DNA from: Deltaproteobacteria bacterium | GTDB taxonomy: Bacteria > Myxococcota_A > UBA9160 > UBA6930 | Assembly: GCA_029261795.1 (NCBI GenBank) | Contig: JAJDAP010000092.1 | Location: 1-54,457 of the forward strand | Reading direction: 5' to 3' | DNA length: 54,457 nt | In this document: piece by piece, positions 24,985 to 33,409 of the stretch | Layout: the number at the start of each line of letters is the position of its first letter | How positions within the stretch are numbered: the first letter of the stretch is position 1 | Position numbers and translations under genes: made by a program | The notes under the pieces: generated by a model | Database searches by the model: none | Told to the model about the DNA's origin: nothing | What the model saw: only the letters and a program-made list of their open reading frames with translations

Positions 24985-25506
24985 ATGTCCTTGCTCCGCT
25001 TCCTTGGAATCCGAGAAGACGCCGCCGCAGCAGCCAGCGAGACGGGCACGATCCGCCAGATTGCCGCTCGCCTCGAGCGACTACCGAGCGAAACGGCCCG
25101 CTACCTGGCGGGCTTTGCCTACGTGTTGGCGCGGGTCGCCCACGCGGATCTCGAGTTCAGCCCCGACGAGACCACCGAGATGCATCGCATCGTGCGAGAG
25201 ATCGCAGTGTTGTCCGAGGCGGAAGCCGAACTCGTCGTCGAAATCGCCAAGAGTCAGGCCCGGCTCCTGGGCGGCACCGAGAACTACGTGGTAACGCGGG
25301 AGTTTCGCGCTGCCACGAGCCGAGAACAGCGCGGCCAGCTACTCGCGTGCCTCTATGCCGTCGCTGCCGCCGACGGCACGATCTCGGGCCCGGAAGCTAC
25401 CGAGATCGTCTCGATCGCCGAAGAACTCGGCTTCACTCGCGCGGAAGCGAACTCCCTGCGCGCTCAGTACCGCGACCAGCTCGCCGAGTTCCAGAGCCCT
25501 CGCTAG
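24985..25506 (+). CDS. TerB-like (tellurite resistance/DUF533-type) helical protein
   Basis: A 173-residue protein from ATG 24985 (MSLLRFLG). The upstream extension in the same frame runs over the divergent arsC start and is not used. It contains two TerB-type acidic repeats: VAHADLEFSPDETTEMHRI and AAADGTISGPEATEIVSIA, each with the D-G/E pattern proposed to bind metal. TerB domains are found alone in many bacteria with no proven role. It is single and soluble, and its stop overlaps the end of the convergent WS/DGAT gene by four bases. Confidence 0.72.
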   Translation: MSLLRFLGIREDAAAAASETGTIRQIAARLERLPSETARYLAGFAYVLARVAHADLEFSPDETTEMHRIVREIAVLSEAEAELVVEIAKSQARLLGGTENYVVTREFRAATSREQRGQLLACLYAVAAADGTISGPEATEIVSIAEELGFTRAEANSLRAQYRDQLAEFQSPR

Positions 25507-26939
25507 TCGCCCTCGGCCAGCGCGCCGCTGATCTCCACCCCCAGCGCCTCGGCGAGTTCGACGAACGCATTCTCGACGGCGCGGCGGAAGACCGACAGAT
25601 CCGGCAGCAGATTGTAGTCGGAGACGAAGCCCCAGTTGAGTTTCCCGTCGTAGCTGAACAATGCGAGGGCAACCCCCATGTTCTCCAGCAGCGGCGCCAT
25701 CGGGAACATGTTCACGAGTCGGGCGCCTAACATGTAAAGTGGAAACTGCGGCCCGGGCACGTTGGTGATGATGGTATTCGTCTGACTGCCCGCCGACTGC
25801 GCGCCGAGTGAGAGCAGGACCGGGGGCGTCCATTCGGCCACGCTCATCATCATGTCTACGCCGAGCGCACTGTTCGAATCCTTGAGTCCCTGGGTTATCT
25901 CATTCACCGCTTCCAGTCTGGCCAGCGGCGTATCGCGGTCGAGCGGCAGCCGGACCATCCACGACGACACCCGATTTCCCATCGCGCCCTTCTCGCCTTC
26001 GCTGCGCATGCTCACCGGCGCGGAGGCCCGGAAGTGGATGGCACCGGGATCGACGTTGCGCAGCTGCATGTACTCGCGAAAGGCACCTGCAGCCGTTGTC
26101 AGCACGATGTCGTTTACCGTGCACTTCGCGGCCCGACGGAGAGCCTTCACGTCCTCCAAGGGGAAGCTGATCCAATCGAAGCGGCGATGGGGTCCGAGCG
26201 GACCGTTGATCGGCGTGTCCGAGGGCGGGTCGAGTGCCTGGCTGACCAGCTCGCCGAGAGCCTTGGCGCGGATACCGAGTTCGGACCGGAAGTCCTCGGT
26301 CTCGTCCCGCAGGGCCTGGAAGCCGCGAATCGCCGCCATCGGCATGCCGACCCGGTGAGCCAACTCGTCGCGAAGCAATTCGCTGGCGCTCGGTGCCGTC
26401 CGGGGCACGAAGAGCCGCGGTTCCGCCGGCTCCTTCTGGGGCTCGACGCTCATCAGGAGCTGGGCAAGATCGACGCCGGATGCACCATCGATCATGCAGT
26501 GATGGATCTTCGTGATCATGGCGAAGCGCTCGCCGCCCTCGAGACCCTCGACGATCCACATCTCCCAGAGCGGACGTTCGCGATCGAGTTGCTGGGCCAT
26601 GATGCGCCCGGCCAATTGTTTGAGCTGATCGAGATCCCCCGGCCGCGGCAGGCTGGTGTGACGCACGTGGTAGTCGAGGTTGAAATCCGCGTCGTCCACC
26701 CAGACCGGATTCCCCATGATCGGGACCCATTGGAGTTTTTGGCGATAGCGCGGGATGTCATGCAGGACGCCTTCGACCGCGGCGCGCAGTTTTTCGAAAT
26801 CGACACCCCCGGCGACGGTCGTGAGATCGCCGACATCGAAGATGGAGAGCCCCGAAATATGCATGTGCGCCGTGGGCGTCTCGCCGACCAGGAACGTGTT
26901 GTCCTGTGCGCTCAATCGGTCGTAGCGGTAGCTCGGCAT
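25503..26939 (-). CDS. Wax ester synthase/diacylglycerol acyltransferase (WS/DGAT family)
   Basis: A 478-residue protein. The condensation-type active-site motif HHxxxDG is present as HHCMIDGASG near residue 140. Other family blocks are DNTFLVGETPTAHMH (N-terminus), PLWEMWIVEGL, ILTTAAGAFREY-like NDIVLTT, and NVPGPQFPLYM toward the C-terminus. It transfers an acyl group from acyl-CoA to a fatty alcohol or diacylglycerol to make storage lipid. The start is ATG 26939 (MPSYRYDR), which overlaps the stop of the upstream esterase as ATGA. The longer frame upstream is inside that gene. Coupling to an esterase suggests paired making and breaking of ester lipids. Confidence 0.9.
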   Translation of the reverse strand: MPSYRYDRLSAQDNTFLVGETPTAHMHISGLSIFDVGDLTTVAGGVDFEKLRAAVEGVLHDIPRYRQKLQWVPIMGNPVWVDDADFNLDYHVRHTSLPRPGDLDQLKQLAGRIMAQQLDRERPLWEMWIVEGLEGGERFAMITKIHHCMIDGASGVDLAQLLMSVEPQKEPAEPRLFVPRTAPSASELLRDELAHRVGMPMAAIRGFQALRDETEDFRSELGIRAKALGELVSQALDPPSDTPINGPLGPHRRFDWISFPLEDVKALRRAAKCTVNDIVLTTAAGAFREYMQLRNVDPGAIHFRASAPVSMRSEGEKGAMGNRVSSWMVRLPLDRDTPLARLEAVNEITQGLKDSNSALGVDMMMSVAEWTPPVLLSLGAQSAGSQTNTIITNVPGPQFPLYMLGARLVNMFPMAPLLENMGVALALFSYDGKLNWGFVSDYNLLPDLSVFRRAVENAFVELAEALGVEISGALAEGD

Positions 26940-28213
26940 CAGGCTTCGCTCGCTCGGCGGAGTTCGGATTCTGCTCGCACCTTCTCGAGGAAGCCGGTTG
27001 CCGCACGCACGGCGTAGGCCGAGCGCACCGAGTGGAAACAATCGAAGGCGTGCTGGCCGCCGTTCATCTCGAGGTAGAGCACGGGCTGCTGGGACTTCTC
27101 TTCGAGGGAGCGAATGAAGGTCCGCGCCTCTTCGACGAAGACCAGGGAATCGTGGCTCCCCTGGATCGCCAACAGCGGCGGCGCTTCGTGCGAAACGAAG
27201 GAAATCGGGGAGCCGGCCTCCCACAACTCGCGATTCTCCTCGGGCGTGCACTTGAGCACCCGCTCGCTGAGCATCGGGGCCATGGAATACTCGCCGCGAT
27301 CGCCGGCCTGATCGAGCCAATCGAAGACGCCGTAGAAGGGAACCGCTGCTGCCACGCGCGTATCCACCTCCTCGAAGCCGGGCTGGAAGCGCGGATCGTT
27401 GGCTGAGAGGGCGGTCAATCCGGTCAGGTGACCTCCGGCAGAACCGCCGGTAACGCAGATGAAATCCGGATCGCCCCCGTATTCGTGGGCGTGCTCACGA
27501 AGCCAGGCGATCGCACGCTTAACATCGACGATGTGGTCAGGGAAGGTTGCCTGGGGCGAGAGGCGATAGTTGATCGCGAAGCACACCCAACCGCGCGAAG
27601 CCAGGTGCGCCATCAGCGGCTGACCTTGTTGCTCCTTGTCACCGATGATCCACGCACCGCCGTGGACCTGAAGCAGAACCGGCCGACGCCCGGCTTCGGC
27701 CTCGGAGGCGACTGCTCCGGCTTCGGAGGCGACTGCTCCGGCGGGGAGCACGACATCCAGCAGATTCCGACCGCCCTTGTCACCGGGGAGCGACGAGCCG
27801 TACGCCACGTTGCGAATCGCCCGAACGCCTTCGCGCTTCATGCGGAACGGATGCAGCAGGCCGTGGGTCGGCGAGACGTCGTCGAGTTCGACCTCGAGCC
27901 CATGCGCGCTCGCGAGGGCGGCGACTTCGGCCCGCGCACCGAGACTGCGCAACTGGCACGCGATCAACAGACCCGCCGAAACGAAACTGAGGCCGAGGCC
28001 CACGACGCCCGGCCAGGCATCGAACGCCCCGAGGGCTGCGAACAACACGGTCCCGAGCGCCTGCAGGGCGAGTACCTGGAGGGCCAACTCGCCAACGAGC
28101 CAGCCCACCAGGAACTGCAACATGATGATCGGCCCGCGCGGGCGTGATTGGAACCAGGCCGCGGATGCTGCCGCCAGGCCAAGAAGGCTGAACACGAGGT
28201 AGATGGAGGGCAT
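26939..28213 (-). CDS. Membrane-anchored alpha/beta hydrolase (HSL/BD-FAE-type esterase)
   Basis: A 424-residue protein. The first 110 residues hold about three hydrophobic segments (YLVFSLLGLAAASAAW, FLVGWLVGELALQVLAL, VGLGLSFVSAGLLIAC). The catalytic domain follows, with the oxyanion motif VHGGAWIIGDK, the nucleophile GGSAGGHL, the acid in IQGSHDSLVF and the histidine in GGQHAFDCF. It fits membrane-bound carboxylester or lipid esterases. An in-frame 21-base duplication gives AGAVASE twice (27702-27743) in a loop just before the HGGAW motif. The following WS/DGAT gene is translationally coupled. Confidence 0.85.
   Translation of the reverse strand: MPSIYLVFSLLGLAAASAAWFQSRPRGPIIMLQFLVGWLVGELALQVLALQALGTVLFAALGAFDAWPGVVGLGLSFVSAGLLIACQLRSLGARAEVAALASAHGLEVELDDVSPTHGLLHPFRMKREGVRAIRNVAYGSSLPGDKGGRNLLDVVLPAGAVASEAGAVASEAEAGRRPVLLQVHGGAWIIGDKEQQGQPLMAHLASRGWVCFAINYRLSPQATFPDHIVDVKRAIAWLREHAHEYGGDPDFICVTGGSAGGHLTGLTALSANDPRFQPGFEEVDTRVAAAVPFYGVFDWLDQAGDRGEYSMAPMLSERVLKCTPEENRELWEAGSPISFVSHEAPPLLAIQGSHDSLVFVEEARTFIRSLEEKSQQPVLYLEMNGGQHAFDCFHSVRSAYAVRAATGFLEKVRAESELRRASEA
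27702..27743. repeat. In-frame 21-base tandem duplication in the esterase gene
   Basis: Two adjacent 21-base units differing at one base encode AGAVASE twice in a surface loop. It is likely to vary in copy number between strains through replication slippage. Confidence 0.85.
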
Positions 28214-28309
28214 TCGTAGAGTATGGGCAACCTCGACCCGGACCGAAATTGCTTGACGAACCCATGCCCGGCGCGTGACTCTAGGGTCCCTTCCCCCCCG
28301 GGAGGCCCG

Positions 28310-29260
28310 ATGAGTTCTGAAGCTGCGCTGTTCTCAGCCCTCGACCCTGTCAGGGGCCTGGGCCTGCCCGATGGGCAGGCTCTCGGAACCCTATCCCGGC
28401 GGGCGGCGCCGCCCCGGGGCCGCAAGGTTCGGCTGCCTGGGCGTGGCCGTGTCTTCGTACGCGAGCGGCCGGGGCCTGCGGGTGCCCCGACCGTGGTGCT
28501 CCTGCACGGCTGGCTGGCGAGCGCCGGGTTGAACTGGCTCTCCGCTTTCGAGCCGTTGGGCCGGCACTTTCGGGTCCTCGCCCCGGACCTCCCTGGCCAC
28601 GGCCGCGGCAACCGTAGCCTGCGGGGACGCTTCGATCTGGCCGCCTGCGCAGACGAGGTGGCCGCCATGCTCCGCGCTCTCGACGCCGGCCCCGCCATCA
28701 TCGCCGGCTATTCGATGGGCGGGCCGATCGCGCAGCTGCTCTGGCAACGCCATCGCGAAGAGGTGGCCGGCCTGGTGTTATGCGCGACCAGCCCGACTCC
28801 CGTGCCCCAGGGCCGCGTGCAATCAGCCATGGACGGCATCATGAAGGGTGTTGCCGGTGCCAGCCGCCTGGTCGATTGGGCGACGCTTCCTACGCGCCGT
28901 GTCGCCGCGGCGCTCGCCCCTGTCGGTGCTCGCGCCGAGCGGGTTCCCGGCTGGGCGCGGCGCGAGTTCGGCCGCCATCATTGGCCGACGGTTCTGGACG
29001 CCGGTCGCGCGCTGGCCCATCACGATGCGAGCCCCTGGATCGGCGACATCGATGTACCGACCGCGGTCGTCCTGACCGAGAAGGACGCGGCGATTCCGGC
29101 GAACGATCAACGCGCCATGGCGGCGCGCATTCCCGGCGCGCGAATCCACGCGCTCGACAGCGGCCATCTGGCCTGCGTCCAACCCGAGTTCGGCGCGACG
29201 ATGCTCGAAGCCTGTCGGGGTGTTTCTGCGCGTGCCGAGCAGGTCGCGTTGCCTGCCTGA
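28310..29260 (+). CDS. Alpha/beta hydrolase
   Basis: A 316-residue protein of the classical single-domain type. Oxyanion region LLHGWLASAG, nucleophile AGYSMGGPIAQ, acid in LTEKDAAIPANDQ and histidine in DSGHLACVQP. The start is ATG 28310 with GGGAGG seven bases upstream; the in-frame ATG at 28223 lacks one. No signal peptide. It lies alone, divergent from the esterase gene and convergent with menE (13 bases apart), so it is probably not part of the menaquinone operon. The substrate cannot be read from the sequence. Confidence 0.82.
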   Translation: MSSEAALFSALDPVRGLGLPDGQALGTLSRRAAPPRGRKVRLPGRGRVFVRERPGPAGAPTVVLLHGWLASAGLNWLSAFEPLGRHFRVLAPDLPGHGRGNRSLRGRFDLAACADEVAAMLRALDAGPAIIAGYSMGGPIAQLLWQRHREEVAGLVLCATSPTPVPQGRVQSAMDGIMKGVAGASRLVDWATLPTRRVAAALAPVGARAERVPGWARREFGRHHWPTVLDAGRALAHHDASPWIGDIDVPTAVVLTEKDAAIPANDQRAMAARIPGARIHALDSGHLACVQPEFGATMLEACRGVSARAEQVALPA

Positions 29261-29273
29261 GCCCGGCCGCGGG

Positions 29274-30665
29274 TCAGCGCAGTCCCTTGCGCACGACCTT
29301 GCCCATGGCATTGCGCGGAAGTGCGGGCACGACCTCGAATTCGCGAGGCACCTTGTAGGCCGCCAGGCGTTGTCGGCAGTGCGCGCGCAGGGCTTCCGCT
29401 GAGGGAGCGGTGTCCGCCGCGGAGACGATCCAGGCGACGAGTCGATGGCCGAGATCCGCATCCGGCCGGCGCCAGACCGCACATTCCGAGATGTCCGCGT
29501 GATCCAGCAGCGCGGCTTCGACTTCGGCCGGATAGACATTCTCACCCCCGCTGACCACCAGATCCGTCCGACGATCGATCACGCGCAAGCTGCCGTCCGG
29601 CTCGACGCGGCCGATGTCCCCGGTACGGAACCAACGGCCGTCGAAGGCTTGCGCGGTGGCGCCAGGATCATCCAGGTAGCCAGCGAAGACCGTCGGGCCC
29701 GCCACCTGGATCTCGCCCTCCTCACCCACCTCGAGTTCCTCACCCTCGACACCGACGACCCGGACGCGGGAGCCCGGAAGCGCTCGGCCGACCCGACCAT
29801 CCGACGGATCCGTCGGCGTCGCCGTAGCGATCTGCGAGGCGGTTTCGGTGAGCCCGTAACTCGCGGCCACGGGCCAACCAGAGGAGCGCGCGAGACCCAG
29901 CAATTCCGCGGACGCTGCGGCGCCACCGATCAGCACCGTTCGCAGGCTCTGGGGCGCCGGCCGGCCGACCCTCCGATCGAGCAAGCGCTTGAGGGTCGTC
30001 GGAACCAGCGACACCCGACTCACCGCACCGCTCTCGATCGCACGGTCCACGGCCGCGACATCGAACTGCGGGTGGAGCACGATCGCGGCCCCATCCCATG
30101 CGGCCCGCACGACGATCGAAAGACCCCCGACATGAAACAGCGGCAGACATAGCAACCAGCGGTCCGAGGCATCGGTCCCGAGCCGCTCCCGCGATGCGCG
30201 GGCACTGTCTTCGAGGTTCCCGAAGCCGAGCACCGCGGCCTTGGGCCGCCCGGAGGTGCCTGAGGTGAACAGGATCAGTGCGGGTGCCGCGCGATCCTGC
30301 GGCGCCGCGCGGAGGGGCGGCGCGGGCAACCCGAGTCCCGGATTTCGAACGAAGCGCTCGTCGATCAGCAACTTCGGTGCGACCCGGGCGAGTTGGGCTG
30401 CCGCCTCGCCCTCGCTGAGCCTGAGGTGAATCGGGGCAACGCAGGCACCCAGCCGCCAGAGCGCATGCAGCGCGACGATATGTTCGACGCCAGGCGGGAG
30501 CCGCAACGCGACGCGATCGCCGAACTTGATCCCCTGCTCGGCGAGTTGGCGCGCCTGCGCGTCAACGCGTAGTTCGAGACCCTGGTAGTCGAGCCGAACG
30601 CCCTCGAACTCGAGCGCCGACTTCTGCGGATGGCGCTCTGCGGCGGCGCTTAGCCAGTGGCTCAT
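29274..30665 (-). CDS. menE: o-Succinylbenzoate-CoA ligase
   Basis: A 463-residue adenylate-forming enzyme. P-loop-like ILFTSGTSGRPKAAVLGF, SYGLTETAS, the ATP-binding FRTGDIGRVEPDGSLRVIDR and DLVVSGGENVYPAEVE, and a C-terminal lysine in RNAMGKVVRKGL. It activates o-succinylbenzoate to its CoA thioester in menaquinone synthesis. The short length and the neighbouring men genes support MenE rather than a general acyl-CoA ligase. The ATG at 30665 overlaps the menC stop (ATGA), so translation is coupled. It is the last gene of the operon. The next enzyme, MenB, is not in the window. Confidence 0.9.
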   Translation of the reverse strand: MSHWLSAAAERHPQKSALEFEGVRLDYQGLELRVDAQARQLAEQGIKFGDRVALRLPPGVEHIVALHALWRLGACVAPIHLRLSEGEAAAQLARVAPKLLIDERFVRNPGLGLPAPPLRAAPQDRAAPALILFTSGTSGRPKAAVLGFGNLEDSARASRERLGTDASDRWLLCLPLFHVGGLSIVVRAAWDGAAIVLHPQFDVAAVDRAIESGAVSRVSLVPTTLKRLLDRRVGRPAPQSLRTVLIGGAAASAELLGLARSSGWPVAASYGLTETASQIATATPTDPSDGRVGRALPGSRVRVVGVEGEELEVGEEGEIQVAGPTVFAGYLDDPGATAQAFDGRWFRTGDIGRVEPDGSLRVIDRRTDLVVSGGENVYPAEVEAALLDHADISECAVWRRPDADLGHRLVAWIVSAADTAPSAEALRAHCRQRLAAYKVPREFEVVPALPRNAMGKVVRKGLR

Positions 30666-31687
30666 CGGGGCAGTTCGATCCGGCCGCGATGCGGTACCGG
30701 AGCATCCCCGGGCTCTTCCAGCAACGCTCCCGTGGCGAGACCGTGGGCTTCCTCGAGGCGCAGCCCGGCGGCGAGCGCAACCGTCGCCCAGAGGGATGTC
30801 GCGCCGTCATAGAGGGATGAGAGCACGACCCGCGTCCCATGCCCCCGCGCGCGTTCGACGAGTCTCCGGACCGTCCCGCTCGTGCCTAGCAACGGGACCT
30901 TCAACACCAGCACGTCGGCAGCCTCGGCGGCAAGCACCCGTTCCACGGATTCGCCGTTTCTCACGGCTTCATCAGCCGCGAGCGGAATCGGAGAGAATCG
31001 TCGCAGCCGCGCAAGTGCGGCCAGCGCTGTCGCCGCGACGGGTTGCTCCAGGTATTCCGGCGCGAACGGAGCGAAGGCCTGGAGGCGACGCCGCGCCTCG
31101 GCTTCGTCCCAGGCCTGATTCGCGTCGAGCCGCAGGGCCGTCCTCGAACCGGCACCGGCGCGGGCAGCGGCCACCCGATCGAGATCCTGCGGGAGCGTGC
31201 CGAAGCCGACCTTGAGTTTCAGCGTGTGTTCGCCGGCTGCCACCATCTCGGCCGCCAGCTTCTCGATTGCGGCAGGATGCTCCTCGGTGATCAGTGCATT
31301 GGTCCGCACCACGCCGAGGGGCTCGTCACCGGCCGCGAACCAGCCCGCCATCTCACGGCGGCTCGCCACCAGGCTCGTCAGCGCTGTATCGAGGGCCCAG
31401 GCCCCAGGCGCTTCGATCCCGGCCGCCGCAGCCAACTCCCTTCGGGCGGAATCCGGACTCCTCCCGATCCAATCTTCGGTCACCAGCTCCAGCGCCGCGA
31501 TCAGGCGCTCCGCGGCGTCCGGCCCGGCCAGCAACGGCGCCTCCCCGAGGCCGACGCGACCGTCTGTGGCATGGCATCGCAACTCGACGCCGGCGAGAAC
31601 CCGGAGCTTCCCTTCGGCGGTTCGAATCGGCTGGCGCAGCCGACGCGACCTCGCCACGATCTCGATCCGCTCGATCACCCCATCCAT
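30662..31687 (-). CDS. menC: o-Succinylbenzoate synthase
   Basis: A 341-residue enolase-superfamily enzyme. Catalytic lysine in LKLKVGFG, metal ligands in RLDANQAWDEAE, EYLEQPV and LAADEAV, and a second lysine in VLKVPLLG. It dehydrates SHCHC to o-succinylbenzoate. The start is ATG 31687 (MDGVIERIEIV), which overlaps the end of menH-menA by 13 bases; the longer upstream frame is inside that gene. The stop overlaps the menE start. Confidence 0.9.
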   Translation of the reverse strand: MDGVIERIEIVARSRRLRQPIRTAEGKLRVLAGVELRCHATDGRVGLGEAPLLAGPDAAERLIAALELVTEDWIGRSPDSARRELAAAAGIEAPGAWALDTALTSLVASRREMAGWFAAGDEPLGVVRTNALITEEHPAAIEKLAAEMVAAGEHTLKLKVGFGTLPQDLDRVAAARAGAGSRTALRLDANQAWDEAEARRRLQAFAPFAPEYLEQPVAATALAALARLRRFSPIPLAADEAVRNGESVERVLAAEAADVLVLKVPLLGTSGTVRRLVERARGHGTRVVLSSLYDGATSLWATVALAAGLRLEEAHGLATGALLEEPGDAPVPHRGRIELPR

Positions 31688-33408
31688 GCGACCGCGCCCC
31701 AGCTGGCCACGAGCGCGGCTCCGAACGCGAGTTCGAGGCGTCCGGTCCTGGCCAGCGTGTTGTTCAGCGCGCGCCCGGAAGCGTCGCGAATCGCCTGCAG
31801 CACGGGAATCGCCAACGGAATGGTGGCGAGCGGCAAGGCGGCGAGCCATCCGGCACCGGCGAGCGCGATCAACGGGAGCGAGCCGTAGGCGGCCAGGACC
31901 AGCCCAGCCGTGTAGCGGCGTGCACGCCTCTCGCCGAGACGCACCGCGACGGTCCGCTTCCCGGCTGCGACGTCAGTTGGCCGATCTCGCAGGTTGTTCA
32001 CCGCGATGAGCGCCGTGGCGAGAAAGCCGAGCGGGAGGGCACTCGCGAAGGCGCCGCTGGAAGCCGCGCCAGCCTGCAGCCAGTGGGTTCCGACCACGGC
32101 AAAGCCACCGAAGAAGATGAACACCAACGGGTCGCCGAAGCCGTGATAGCCGAGCGGATAGGGACCGCCGGTATAGGCCCAGGCACATAGCAAGGCGAGC
32201 GCCCCGGCCACCGCGATCGGCCAACCCCCGACGGCGATCCCGTAGAGCCCGACGAGAGCCGCCAGCCCGAGTGCAAATCCCGCGCCGATGCGAAGCGCGC
32301 TCGGCGTCAGCCAACCCTGCTGCGCCGCACGCGGCGGGCCGAGCCGATCCTCATCATCGGTTCCGCGCTCGAAATCTGCGTAGTCGTTCACGAAGTTCGT
32401 GGCGAGTTGAAGCGAGACGGCTGCCGTCAGACAGGCCATTGCAGGGACGAAGCGTCCCGCCTCCTGGGCCACCGCAACGGCGGTCCCGACGGCCACCGGC
32501 ACCAGCGATGCCGGCAGCGTGGCCGGACGGGCGGCAGCGTGCCAGGCGCCCAGGGAGCCGGGCTCCGGTGAGCTCGTAGCGGCCGAAACCCGCGTCCGGT
32601 GGCGCTTCCATGCCGCCTGGAAGGCGGCTGGATTCTCGAGATGGGCGGCATGCCCGGCGTCAGGAAGGACCTCGAGCTTCGCGTCCGGTAGCCACTTCCC
32701 CAGTTCTCGTGCGGCTTGCGTGAAGCGCACGTCCTCGGCGCCGGTCACGAGCAGAACGGGCAGCTGTAACCTCGGAAGTGCTTCGAACAGCGACGGCTGC
32801 GAACCCGCGCCGACACCGCGCAACGACCCTGCCAGCCCTTCAGAGCGGTTTCGTTGGCGCTGCTTGCGGGCAGCTTCGAGTGCCTCCGCACCGAGCCGGC
32901 TCTGACTCGAGAAGATCGGCAAGGCCATCCAGTAGTCGACGAACCAGGCTATCCCGCGGGCCTCGATCTCGGCCGCCAGCCGATCGTCCTGTGTGCGCCG
33001 GGTCGCACGGGCGGCGGGATCCGCAATGCCAGCCCGGGTTCCGATCCCGACGAAGGAGAGCACGCGCTCCGGCGCCTCCAGCGCGAAGCCCAGACCGATG
33101 CGAGCCCCCATCGAGTAGCCGAGCAGATGGGCGTGTTCGATCCCGCGAGCGTCGAGAACCGCCTTCAGATCCTGGCAACAACGCTCGAGCGCGTAGGCCT
33201 CGCGACCACGCGGCGCGTCGCTTTCGCCGTGTCCCATCAGGTCGACCGACACCACACGGTGTTCAGGCAGCAAGGTCTCGGCAAGCGCCGCCATTGTCGC
33301 ACCACTGCCGGTGAAGCCGTGGAGCAGCAGCACCGGCTCGCCTCCTCCCTCGTCGCGGACATGAAGGGACCGGCCGGCCGAAACCTCGATGCGCGCATCG
33401 AACACCAT
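31675..33408 (-). CDS. menH-menA: Fused MenH (SHCHC synthase) - MenA (DHNA prenyltransferase)
   Basis: One 577-residue frame with two enzymes. Residues 1 to about 265 are an alpha/beta hydrolase of the MenH type: LLLHGFTGSGATM, GYSMGARIGLGFAL (Ser nucleophile), TGAEDVRF (acid) and PDAGHAAHLE (His). From about residue 285 the chain is a polytopic UbiA-family prenyltransferase of the MenA type: NFVNDYADFERGTDDEDR and the second Asp motif NNLRDRPTDVAAGKRTVAVR, with about eight membrane segments. The two act at separate steps (SHCHC formation and DHNA prenylation), so the fusion would hold a soluble step at the membrane. ATG 33408 lies one base after the menD stop. No stop or start signal is seen at the joint. 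Confidence 0.9.
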   Translation of the reverse strand: MVFDARIEVSAGRSLHVRDEGGGEPVLLLHGFTGSGATMAALAETLLPEHRVVSVDLMGHGESDAPRGREAYALERCCQDLKAVLDARGIEHAHLLGYSMGARIGLGFALEAPERVLSFVGIGTRAGIADPAARATRRTQDDRLAAEIEARGIAWFVDYWMALPIFSSQSRLGAEALEAARKQRQRNRSEGLAGSLRGVGAGSQPSLFEALPRLQLPVLLVTGAEDVRFTQAARELGKWLPDAKLEVLPDAGHAAHLENPAAFQAAWKRHRTRVSAATSSPEPGSLGAWHAAARPATLPASLVPVAVGTAVAVAQEAGRFVPAMACLTAAVSLQLATNFVNDYADFERGTDDEDRLGPPRAAQQGWLTPSALRIGAGFALGLAALVGLYGIAVGGWPIAVAGALALLCAWAYTGGPYPLGYHGFGDPLVFIFFGGFAVVGTHWLQAGAASSGAFASALPLGFLATALIAVNNLRDRPTDVAAGKRTVAVRLGERRARRYTAGLVLAAYGSLPLIALAGAGWLAALPLATIPLAIPVLQAIRDASGRALNNTLARTGRLELAFGAALVASWGAVAWMG

Positions 33409-33409
33409 G

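Noticed and set aside
26940..27320. N-terminal extension of the WS/DGAT frame
   Set aside because: Lies inside the esterase gene and has no homology; the ATGA-coupled MPSYRYDR start matches the family.
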